The translations under genes and the position numbers were made by a program. Positions 16,613 through 24,239 of a DNA stretch of 64,000 bases are shown here, piece after piece; within the stretch, counting starts at the first letter, position 1; each line of letters starts with the position of its first letter. A model generated the notes under the pieces. That model did not search any database and had not been told where the DNA came from. It saw only the letters and a program-made list of their open reading frames with translations. This DNA is from Allomuricauda sp. CAU 1633 (lineage in GTDB: Bacteria; Bacteroidota; Bacteroidia; Flavobacteriales; Flavobacteriaceae): assembly GCF_017313225.1 (NCBI RefSeq), contig NZ_JAFLNE010000004.1, positions 186,001-250,000 of the forward strand, given 5' to 3'.

Positions 16613-17695
16613 TTACTCTGGAAATAAAGATTTATCCAGACCCGGAATCAAATTCAACGCATTCTTGTAGTACACTTTCTTTAAAACCTCATCCGGAAGG
16701 TCCAATCCGTACATGGCCCAGAACGCATGGTATTTTTTGTAGTATGGAAAATACTCGTCCGGAGTTTCCAACACCCTAAAATAGGTAGGGAACTCATTGG
16801 GTTGCCAACTGTCCTTTCCGAAGAGAATACGATCTTGGTACTTGATAAAAAATTCCTTGGCTCTTTTGGGTTGTCGACCTAATTCCGCTATTACAGCAGC
16901 TATGCCCACATTCATATTGGGGATTTCGTCCATCAACTCCCCTAGCCTGTCCAGATTATTGGCGTACCATCCCATATGGGCATTGATAAAATTGGTTTTG
17001 GGGTGTTTTTTAAACATACGATGTTGTTCATCAATGATTTGTTGCCAAGGTGCTGGGTCGGTGGCCGAACGTTGTCTTCTTGGATGCGTCTTCAATTCCA
17101 ACCAGCGTTCATTGTCGCCGTCCATGGGGTCCCAAAACGACTTAGGATCGGCAGAATGAATCAGTACCGGAATTCCGAGTTCGCCACATTTGGCCCAAAT
17201 GGGATCAAGTCTTGGGTCATCCACTGGGATTCGATTCCCATTCACATCATTGTTTCGCAACCCTAAACTTTTATAAACTTTTAGTCCTTTTGCACCATTT
17301 TTCACATCTTCTTCCAGTTGCGCTGCGGCTTGTGCTCCCCAATTGGGATTTCCAACACCACTGTAGTCCACATTGGCAAAAATGGCAAATCTATTGGGGT
17401 AATGCTCGTTTACATTCTTTATTTTGGCAACAAGGTCTTCCCCAGAACCGCCACTCAGGTTCACCATAATCCCCTCATTGAGCTGGTCCATGTGTCTAAT
17501 CAGTTCTGATAAATCTTGACTTGCCATCCGAAACTGGTGACTGTGCACATCGATAAAAGTAAACTTGGCCTTCTCCACGGGGTGTTCGGGCACCACAAGA
17601 GTCGAGGTAGGGCTGTATTCCTCGAACCCCATATCCTGCGCATGGGTAAATGTAAAACTAAGGATTATGCCTAAAGTAAAAGTATAGATTTTCAT
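16613..17695 (-). CDS. Exported amidohydrolase (metal-dependent TIM barrel)
   Basis: A 360-residue secreted amidohydrolase of the amidohydro_2/ACMSD-like type. The start at MKIYTFTLG gives a clean Sec signal ending at THAQ; the longer frame overlaps the upstream gene. FIDVHSHQFR holds the HxH metal pair (about residue 47), FINAHMGWYANN and VLIHSAD supply further histidines, and ILFGKDSW the late aspartate. Members hydrolyse or decarboxylate small cyclic or aromatic acids. It starts 7 bases after mocA and is the last gene of the molybdenum hydroxylase operon, so it may act on the oxidised product in the periplasm. That link is inferred. Confidence 0.85.
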   Translation of the reverse strand: MKIYTFTLGIILSFTFTHAQDMGFEEYSPTSTLVVPEHPVEKAKFTFIDVHSHQFRMASQDLSELIRHMDQLNEGIMVNLSGGSGEDLVAKIKNVNEHYPNRFAIFANVDYSGVGNPNWGAQAAAQLEEDVKNGAKGLKVYKSLGLRNNDVNGNRIPVDDPRLDPIWAKCGELGIPVLIHSADPKSFWDPMDGDNERWLELKTHPRRQRSATDPAPWQQIIDEQHRMFKKHPKTNFINAHMGWYANNLDRLGELMDEIPNMNVGIAAVIAELGRQPKRAKEFFIKYQDRILFGKDSWQPNEFPTYFRVLETPDEYFPYYKKYHAFWAMYGLDLPDEVLKKVYYKNALNLIPGLDKSLFPE

Positions 17696-17702
17696 TCGTA
17701 AT

Positions 17703-18293
17703 TTATTTATTATCAATTGATTGGTTGTATTCTTTTTTGGTGTCGATGTCGATTTGCTTCCCTTCGGGAAAAACGGACATGCTGTCAGTGCTATATTTTT
17801 CAATGATATGTCTAGCGCCAAAATCCTGATTGAGTTTTGAGAGTTCCGAAAATAAGGATGGATGAAATAATGCGGGCACTCCTAATTTCTTTCCATAGTC
17901 AGTAGCCACGATTTTATGCCCACCATTTTCAAATTCAGCTTTTATAGTGCTTAAATAGGAAGCGTCCAAGAAGGGTTGGTCGGCCAACATGATGAGTATC
18001 CCTGATAAATTACTGTGATTTTCTAGAATGTTTTTTATTCCAACTGAAATGGAACTGCCCATTCCTTTTTCCCAATGGGTATTATGGATTATCCCAACAT
18101 CCTTCGGAACAATTTCCTTGATTTTATCGGTATGAGCACCCAAAACCACAAATACGGACTCTGTAAGTTGCTTGGCTTGTTCAATGGCATGTCCCAATAG
18201 TGTGGTGTCCCCCCAAGCTAGTAGCTGTTTGGGCCCGCCCTCCATTCGTGTGGAGGCACCAGCGGCCAATATGAGAACAGCAATGGATGTCAT
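17703..18293 (-). CDS. mocA: Molybdenum cofactor cytidylyltransferase (MocA-like)
   Basis: A 196-residue nucleotidyltransferase that joins CMP to molybdopterin to give MCD, the cofactor form used by the xanthine oxidase family. LILAAGASTRMEGGPKQLL at residues 7-25 is the MocA version of the GxxxR...K nucleotide loop, and IMLADQPFL near residue 100 the metal-binding aspartate. It is 3 bases downstream of xdhC, as in many molybdenum hydroxylase operons, and matches the enzyme family encoded at the front of this operon. Confidence 0.88.
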   Translation of the reverse strand: MTSIAVLILAAGASTRMEGGPKQLLAWGDTTLLGHAIEQAKQLTESVFVVLGAHTDKIKEIVPKDVGIIHNTHWEKGMGSSISVGIKNILENHSNLSGILIMLADQPFLDASYLSTIKAEFENGGHKIVATDYGKKLGVPALFHPSLFSELSKLNQDFGARHIIEKYSTDSMSVFPEGKQIDIDTKKEYNQSIDNK

Positions 18294-18296
18294 TGG

Positions 18297-19295
18297 CTAG
18301 CTATGGATTTTTCCCATTTTATCTTTGAGTAACTGGGGTTCTTTATTGTTGACCACCGAAAGAATTTCCGATAAAATGGATATGGCAATCTCTTGTGGTG
18401 TTTCAGCACCAATATCTATACCGGCTGGGCCGTGGACTTGCTCCAAAAAGTCTTCGGAAATATCAGGAAAGCGCTCTAAAAGTTCATCAAAAAGTTTTTC
18501 CCGCCTTTGAAAAGGGCCCAACAAACCTATGTAAGCACCTTTCTCCTCTTTCAATGCCATAACAAACTGCAGGTCTTTTACAAAACTATGAGTCATGATG
18601 ACTACAGCTGTTTGATTGTCGAGAGTATGTTGAAAAGCCTCTGGCTCTACTTGAATGAGTTTGTGGATTCCTGGAAAGTCTTTTTTGGTCTTTTCTTCTC
18701 TGGGGTTGGCTACCACGCTTACCTCCCACCCGGTCAATGAAGCATACTTGCATAATTGTACTGCATCGTGCTCCGCTCCAATGATGACCAATTGAAAACA
18801 CGGATGCATTTCCTGTTCAAAAATGGAAAACTCCTTACTGGATTCGCTGTTCTCGGAGATTGGAAATACGCTATCCACAAATTGAAATACCGAATGGTAT
18901 CCCGTATTATCACTTTGTTCTTTTTTGAAATAGGATTGGATATGAAATGGCTTTCTGCTTTCGATGGTTTTCCAAAATTCGGAAAGAAAGGAATGACTTG
19001 GTTTAAAGGATTCCAATAAAATGTAGAGAATACCTTCACACCCCAAACGATAACGGCCATCGTACACCATCACTCGGGAAACCCCAGTGGTGAAAACCGA
19101 CTGTGCCTGCCGTAGCACTTCTTTTTCTACACATCCACCACTTACGGCCCCTATCATGTCTCCATTTTCAAAAATCAGCATACGAACGCCGGGCCTCCGG
19201 TACGAAGACCCATCCAATGCTACCACAGTGGCCAAAATGGCATTTTCCTGCCTTGCTTCGTAATGTTGTATTATGGTCTTTAATTCATGTGTCAT
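18297..19295 (-). CDS. xdhC: XdhC/CoxI-family molybdoenzyme maturation protein
   Basis: A 332-residue maturation factor. XdhC proteins bind molybdenum cofactor, protect its sulfurated form and insert it into xanthine-oxidase-type enzymes. The N-terminal domain has VALDGSSYRRPGVRMLI and the conserved SGGCVEKEVL near residue 52; the C-terminal Rossmann-like domain has the motif YIGLLGPFQRREKL and GAETPQEIAISILSEIL. It lies between moeA and mocA with gaps of 1 and 3 bases. Dedicated to the hydroxylase of the same operon, by context. Confidence 0.93.
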   Translation of the reverse strand: MTHELKTIIQHYEARQENAILATVVALDGSSYRRPGVRMLIFENGDMIGAVSGGCVEKEVLRQAQSVFTTGVSRVMVYDGRYRLGCEGILYILLESFKPSHSFLSEFWKTIESRKPFHIQSYFKKEQSDNTGYHSVFQFVDSVFPISENSESSKEFSIFEQEMHPCFQLVIIGAEHDAVQLCKYASLTGWEVSVVANPREEKTKKDFPGIHKLIQVEPEAFQHTLDNQTAVVIMTHSFVKDLQFVMALKEEKGAYIGLLGPFQRREKLFDELLERFPDISEDFLEQVHGPAGIDIGAETPQEIAISILSEILSVVNNKEPQLLKDKMGKIHS

Positions 19296-19296
19296 C

Positions 19297-20493
19297 TCAC
19301 ACTAATTTTCTGGTTGGGATAAAAGGAACTAGCTTGCCTTTTGGTATTTCTTCCTTCGGAAGCACCTTTATAAAACCATCTGCTTTGGTCAAGGCCAACA
19401 AATCTCCAGAACCGGTTGAAGTGATGGTATTGGCCACTAATTTTCCTTCCATCAATTTTAGGATGACCCCAACAAATAGCGTCAAATCGGTACTATTGGT
19501 ATAGGGTTCATCTAAAAATACAGCAAAATGCGTTGTGTCCGTTCCCAAAGTTTTGTTAAGCCAGGGTTTAAAGTACAGGTGATAGTTCACAAAAGTAGAA
19601 ACTGGATTTCCAGGAAAGGAAAACACCGTAGTGTTATAGGATTTATGTTTTCCGAACCAAAACGGTTTTCCAGGACGTTGCAATACCTTGTGAAAGACCT
19701 TTTCAACTCCCAGACTATCAAAAGCTTCAGGTAGAAAATCGTATTTTCCTTTGGAAACACCACCGCTGAGCAAGAGCACATCGTAATCGTTCAAGAGGTT
19801 TTTCAATGTCTGTTTAATTACGTCAGGTTTGTCCAATACATGATGGATATCCCCTTGAATTTTTTCATTTTCCAAAAGGGAAAACAAGGAATACGAATTG
19901 GATTTCCGTATTTGGAAAGGTAGCGGGGTCTTGTCCACATCCACCAATTCATTTCCTGTGGATATCACCGCAACTTTTGGAAGTTTTTTTACGGAAACAT
20001 TAGCCTTTCCCACAGTGGCCAATACGCCAATTTCGGCGGCAGTGATTCTGACTCCAGGTTGAAGCAAAATCTCATCTTGATGCACATCACTGGCTTGGTA
20101 ATGGATGTTTTGACCTTTTTTGACAGGTTCATTTATGATAAACTTCTCGCCATCTTTTGTGGTATGTTCGTACATGACCACAGTATCTGCATTTTGGGGA
20201 ATAATGGCTCCGGTCATCACCTCAATGCATGATTCTTTTTCGTCTAAAACCAATTGCGGGCTTCCAGCTTGGGCTATCCCTGAAACTTTAAAACTTTTAT
20301 TTTGAGAATTGAGGGCGTCAAACCGAATGGCTATGCCATCTTTGGTAGACCGGTCAAAAGGTGGGAAATCTCGGTCGGCCACAATGGTTTCGGCTAAAAT
20401 TCTTCCGTGTGAATTAATCAGTTCCACTGATTCATCCCCGTAGTTTTGGGAATTTTCCAGAACGTTCTGTAAGGCTTCATCAAATGTGATCAT
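19297..20493 (-). CDS. moeA: Molybdopterin molybdenumtransferase MoeA
   Basis: A 398-residue enzyme that inserts molybdate into adenylated molybdopterin. Domain order is normal: PPFDRSTKDGIAIRFDA near residue 43, TGAIIPQNADTVVMYE about 93-108, then the MoeA/MogA-like domain with VISTGNELVD and LLSGGVSKGKYDFLPEAF around 170-260, and the C-terminal domain IV. PGKPFWFGK and FPGNPVSTFV are conserved MoeA motifs. It overlaps the permease gene by 4 bases, indicating coupled translation. No mogA homolog is in the window. Confidence 0.95.
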   Translation of the reverse strand: MITFDEALQNVLENSQNYGDESVELINSHGRILAETIVADRDFPPFDRSTKDGIAIRFDALNSQNKSFKVSGIAQAGSPQLVLDEKESCIEVMTGAIIPQNADTVVMYEHTTKDGEKFIINEPVKKGQNIHYQASDVHQDEILLQPGVRITAAEIGVLATVGKANVSVKKLPKVAVISTGNELVDVDKTPLPFQIRKSNSYSLFSLLENEKIQGDIHHVLDKPDVIKQTLKNLLNDYDVLLLSGGVSKGKYDFLPEAFDSLGVEKVFHKVLQRPGKPFWFGKHKSYNTTVFSFPGNPVSTFVNYHLYFKPWLNKTLGTDTTHFAVFLDEPYTNSTDLTLFVGVILKLMEGKLVANTITSTGSGDLLALTKADGFIKVLPKEEIPKGKLVPFIPTRKLV

Positions 20494-21272
20494 GAAAAAA
20501 GTGCGATTTCGAGTCCGTTTTTCAGCAATACGCGAATGCCCACGAACAATACCAAAATACCAGTCAGCATGCGAATGCGTTTTGCAGACAATTTACCAAT
20601 ACTGAGTCGAACCCCTAACTGGCCTCCCAGAAGCACGGCAAAAAGTAGTCCCAATATTTCGGGCCAAAAGAGTTCAAAGGAGTTGCTGGTCAACAAACCA
20701 CCAATTCCTGAAACGGAATTGACCAAAATAAAAAAACTGGCAAGTGATGCTATGACAATGGGCTTGTCCCATTTCATGTGGTTAAGCACGGGTGCCAGAA
20801 AAATTCCTCCACCAATACCTACCAGTCCGGATAAAAATCCAATTCCCGCGCCCAACAGGTAGGACATGTACGGTGGATATTTCTTGACATTAAAATTGGA
20901 ATACCGGGCCATGGTCTGATAGATGAGCGCAATGGCCGAAATAATTAATGCCAGTGCCAGCAGGATAAAGAAAACCTGCTCCTTTAACCGAAACGAAGCC
21001 CCGATAAATGCCATAGGAATACTGGTAATGACAAAGGGCAAGAATTTTTTGAGGGACAAATGTCCGTTTTTGTAATAGAGATAGCAACTTCCAGTGACGA
21101 CTGTTAAGTTGCAAAGCAAGGCTGTTGTGCGGATGGCAAAAAAGCTGGTCAAGACCAAGGTTAAAATGGCCAAATAACTGGACCCGCCCCCAAAACCTAC
21201 GGCAGAATAGAGTGTAGCTACCAAAAAAAAGGCCAAGGTCAATAGGATGAAATCAGTGGCATCTAAGGACAT
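20490..21272 (-). CDS. TSUP-family permease (TauE/SafE)
   Basis: A 260-residue inner-membrane protein with about eight hydrophobic segments and the internal repeat typical of the TauE/SafE family: GFGGGSSYLAI near residue 27 and GLVGIGGGIFLAPVL near residue 150. Members carry sulfite, sulfonates, thiosulfate or other small anions. It overlaps moeA by 4 bases and moeB by 10 bases in the molybdenum operon. A role with a sulfur compound fits the rhodanese and XdhC neighbours, which handle cofactor sulfur, but transport of molybdate or the substrate is equally possible. Confidence 0.9.
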   Translation of the reverse strand: MSLDATDFILLTLAFFLVATLYSAVGFGGGSSYLAILTLVLTSFFAIRTTALLCNLTVVTGSCYLYYKNGHLSLKKFLPFVITSIPMAFIGASFRLKEQVFFILLALALIISAIALIYQTMARYSNFNVKKYPPYMSYLLGAGIGFLSGLVGIGGGIFLAPVLNHMKWDKPIVIASLASFFILVNSVSGIGGLLTSNSFELFWPEILGLLFAVLLGGQLGVRLSIGKLSAKRIRMLTGILVLFVGIRVLLKNGLEIALFS

Positions 21273-22327
21273 AGGCTGGCAATTTTGTTCATTCCGCCCA
21301 AAATATTAATAAACTGTTTGTTGGGATATTGGTCTTGAAGTTTTTTTACAGCTATTTCACTGCGCTTCCCAGATTGACAAATCACATAAATAGTATCATC
21401 GGAAGTAATATGGTTTGATGCGAGTTCCAAACAATCCAAGGGGACATTGATAGCTTTCTTTAAATTGCGTTCTGTGAATTCTTCTTCCGTTCTAACATCA
21501 ATTAAAGTGATGTCTGTTTTCGAATCCAATAATGATTGAAAATCTTCGGCGGTTATCGCAGGCACTACATCACAATCCAAAGGTTCATAAAAATCCTGAA
21601 GTTTTTTCAGCTCCAAATTCTTTGGATTCAGTTTGAAACCGATTTGGGTAGAACGTTGGCTCAGGCCATCAAACAAGAGTAGTTTTCCAGAGAGCACCTC
21701 CCCTATTCCGGTTAGCACTTTTATAGCTTCCAACGCTTGAAAAGTCCCTATAATTCCTGGGATGACTCCCAAAACTCCATTTTCATTACAATTGGGTACC
21801 TCTTCTGCACTTGGCATGTTGGGATAGAGGCAGCGATAAGTGGGGCCGTTCTGGTAGTTGAAAACGCTCACGTGCCCTTCAAAACTATGTAATGCCCCAT
21901 ATACAAAGGGTTTCTTTAGTAGAACACAGGCATCGTTAATCAGATATCGCGTCGGGAAATTATCGGTGGCATCCACAACCAAATCATAGTCCTTTATAAT
22001 CTCCAATGCATTGTCCTTGGTCAAAAAAGAGTCATGAAGGTTAAAATGCGTTTGTGAATTTTGCGTACTCAATTTTTCATGGACCACTTCCAACTTCAAT
22101 CGTCCTATGTCCTGTTCAGAATACAATACCTGTCGTTGCAGATTGTGCAGTTCAATGAGATCTTGATCCATCAAACCCAACGTACCCACACCCATTGCAT
22201 TCAAATATTGAAGTACAGGTAGTCCCAGTCCACCCAAACCCACGACCAAAACCTTGCTTTGGGACAATTTCTTCTGCCCTACTGGTCCAAAATCCTTCAA
22301 TTGGGTTTGTCTGATATATCGGCTCAT
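21263..22327 (-). CDS. moeB: MoeB/ThiF-type adenylyltransferase with C-terminal rhodanese domain
   Basis: A 354-residue E1-like enzyme that adenylates the C terminus of MoaD and, through the fused rhodanese, probably thiocarboxylates it. VLVVGLGGLGLPVLQYL near residue 29 is the ATP loop and QRQVLYSEQDIGRLK the adjacent arginine motif. The second zinc CxxC pair typical of MoeB is not evident. Residues about 255-354 form the rhodanese domain with active-site loop ICQSGKRS. Such fusions (MoeZ/MoeBR type) are common where MoaD sulfuration is self-contained. MoaD is encoded in the same operon. Confidence 0.93.
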   Translation of the reverse strand: MSRYIRQTQLKDFGPVGQKKLSQSKVLVVGLGGLGLPVLQYLNAMGVGTLGLMDQDLIELHNLQRQVLYSEQDIGRLKLEVVHEKLSTQNSQTHFNLHDSFLTKDNALEIIKDYDLVVDATDNFPTRYLINDACVLLKKPFVYGALHSFEGHVSVFNYQNGPTYRCLYPNMPSAEEVPNCNENGVLGVIPGIIGTFQALEAIKVLTGIGEVLSGKLLLFDGLSQRSTQIGFKLNPKNLELKKLQDFYEPLDCDVVPAITAEDFQSLLDSKTDITLIDVRTEEEFTERNLKKAINVPLDCLELASNHITSDDTIYVICQSGKRSEIAVKKLQDQYPNKQFINILGGMNKIASLCP

Positions 22328-22330
22328 CGG

Positions 22331-22924
22331 TCAAACTAGTTTGGATTTGGCATATTTATAATCCTCAATATTATTGGCATTATAAAGTACCTCGTCATGT
22401 TCAGGAAAGACCAATTTTGTATCAGAATTGATCAAAAATTTACGGGGGCATGAACTTTCAGCGGTTTGCATATGGTGTATCGCTTCACGTAGTCCTTTAG
22501 GTTCCCAAATGGTAATCAAGGGTTCTGGAAGTTTGGTTTCTTTGGTGGCAAATGATGTTGCGCCTTGTTTTGAGTCCCTATTTTCGACCAAGTGTTTTAA
22601 AGTTTCCAGGTCAAGAAGGGGTAAGTCGCAGGCCAAAACCAACCAAGCTACGTCAGAATATGCTTTATGTGCACTCAATATGCCATTGAACGGTCCACGG
22701 TATTCATTTTTATCGACAATCGTCTTGAAGCTATTTGGAATTGAATCGCTTTGCTCATCTCGAATGCTCAAAAAGACATCATCGCAAAGTTCTCCCAACA
22801 ATTGATAAAGGTATTCTTGTTGTGGAATGCCGTGATAGGTAAGCAGTCCTTTATCTGAACCCATTCGGGTGCTTTTTCCTCCTGCAAGGACCAATCCATA
22901 TAGTTGGGGTGTCGTGCGGGCCAT
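22331..22924 (-). CDS. mobA: Molybdenum cofactor guanylyltransferase MobA-like
   Basis: A 197-residue nucleotidyltransferase. LVLAGGKSTRMGSDKGLL at residues 12-29 is the MobA signature, VLACDLPLL near residue 95 the metal-binding aspartate region. MobA adds GMP to molybdopterin for the DMSO reductase family, whereas the enzyme of this operon should use the CMP form made by the MocA-like protein. Having both in one operon is unusual; one may serve enzymes encoded elsewhere or have shifted specificity. It is 3 bases upstream of moeB. Confidence 0.88.
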   Translation of the reverse strand: MARTTPQLYGLVLAGGKSTRMGSDKGLLTYHGIPQQEYLYQLLGELCDDVFLSIRDEQSDSIPNSFKTIVDKNEYRGPFNGILSAHKAYSDVAWLVLACDLPLLDLETLKHLVENRDSKQGATSFATKETKLPEPLITIWEPKGLREAIHHMQTAESSCPRKFLINSDTKLVFPEHDEVLYNANNIEDYKYAKSKLV

Positions 22925-22946
22925 ATTATTCTATTTTATCCAAAAA

Positions 22947-23933
22947 TTAACCTCCTATTGAGGTCATGGAATTATCAAATACCGTTTGGGCATGTTTTTC
23001 TTGTGCCTCAAAACCAGTTTTTGCACGGTTGCCAATGGCGGTGAGAATGGTTTCCTTTATTTTTTCCGTGTTTGATTCGCCACGAACCAAATCCCTCAAA
23101 TTGGCCATAGGTTTGCCGTATAAACAGGTGATGACATCCCCTGTTGCGGTAATCCGTAAACGATTACAACTGCCACAAAACGTCCGACTAAAGGAAGGAA
23201 TTATCCCAAAAGTCCCGGTATGCCCTTCAATTTGATAATTGATAGAAGTTGATTCCTTCGGAGATTCCAGTTTTTTGTAATTGGGATAGGTGTTGGCGAT
23301 ATGCTCCAAAATGGCCTTATAATTCCATTTGATGGTATTGAAATTCTTGGAACCACCATTAAATGGCATTTCCTCTAGAAATCGAACAGAAACATTATGG
23401 TGTTTCATGACATCTAAAATAGGAATGATGTCCTGCTCGTTCTGTCCGTCCAAAACAATAAAGTTGATACGAACGTTGAATCCTTCCGTTATCAATCGGA
23501 TTAGATTATTGTGTACCGTATCAAATTGTTTTCTACGTGTAATGCGTTCAAAAGTTTCCCGATTGATGGAATCTAAACTCACATTGATGTTGGTAATGCC
23601 CAATTCCTTGAGTTCATCAATATGGGGACCTATTAAAGTTGCATTGGTAGTTACGGAAATATCGTTGAGCCCTTCCAATTTGGAAAGATGGCGCATTAAT
23701 TCCATTAAATCTTTACGAACAAAGGGTTCGCCGCCTGTAATCCGAATTTTATCAATCCCTTGCGAGACCAATATTTTACTGACCTGCTTTAGTTCCGAAA
23801 TGGTGAGCAACCTATCATTTTTTACAAAATTGATGCCTTCCGAAGGCATGCAATAATTACAACGCAAGTTGCACCGGTCGGTTACCGCCAGTCGTAAATA
23901 ATTGATTTTTCTTCCGTGATTGTCTATCAGCAT
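22947..23933 (-). CDS. moaA: GTP 3',8-cyclase MoaA
   Basis: A 328-residue radical SAM enzyme for the first step of molybdopterin synthesis, converting GTP to 3',8-cyclo-7,8-dihydro-GTP. The SAM cluster cysteines lie in CNLRCNYC at residues 21-28; the second cluster is formed by the cysteines of FCGSCNRLR and VITCLYG near residue 265-285. RITGGEPFVRKD is the conserved SAM contact. Like many MoaA proteins, it should end with a double glycine, and here the C terminus is SIGG. moaC, its partner, is not in this window. Confidence 0.97.
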   Translation of the reverse strand: MLIDNHGRKINYLRLAVTDRCNLRCNYCMPSEGINFVKNDRLLTISELKQVSKILVSQGIDKIRITGGEPFVRKDLMELMRHLSKLEGLNDISVTTNATLIGPHIDELKELGITNINVSLDSINRETFERITRRKQFDTVHNNLIRLITEGFNVRINFIVLDGQNEQDIIPILDVMKHHNVSVRFLEEMPFNGGSKNFNTIKWNYKAILEHIANTYPNYKKLESPKESTSINYQIEGHTGTFGIIPSFSRTFCGSCNRLRITATGDVITCLYGKPMANLRDLVRGESNTEKIKETILTAIGNRAKTGFEAQEKHAQTVFDNSMTSIGG

Positions 23934-23980
23934 AAATCCGTTGCTTCTTTTTCAGTGGTAAGTTACCGATTTTGCATGGA

Positions 23981-24235
23981 TTATCCCCCACTTACCGGGG
24001 GGATAAGTGCAATTTCATCATAGGAATTGATGACTTGGTCATCCTCAGCGTAGCTGTTGTTTACGGCTACGGCCAAAGACGACAGTTTGTTCAGTTCTGG
24101 ATAGGTGTTACCCAAAAATTCTTTCAATTCCTTTACCGTTTTTGGTATTTTTTTTCCTGTTACGCTAGCTGTAGGAATGGACAACGTGGGTGCTCCCACG
24201 ATGTCCTTTGTAATTCCAAACAAGAGTATTGTCAT
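23981..24235 (-). CDS. moaD: Molybdopterin synthase small subunit MoaD
   Basis: An 84-residue ubiquitin-like sulfur carrier. It starts with a beta strand (MTILLFGITKDIVG) and ends in PPVSGG, the di-glycine tail that is thiocarboxylated by MoeB. LKEFLGNTYPEL and DEIALIPPVSGG are family hallmarks. It begins 4 bases after the Mo-binding subunit gene. The large subunit MoaE is not encoded in the window. Confidence 0.92.
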   Translation of the reverse strand: MTILLFGITKDIVGAPTLSIPTASVTGKKIPKTVKELKEFLGNTYPELNKLSSLAVAVNNSYAEDDQVINSYDEIALIPPVSGG

Positions 24236-24239
24236 ATAA

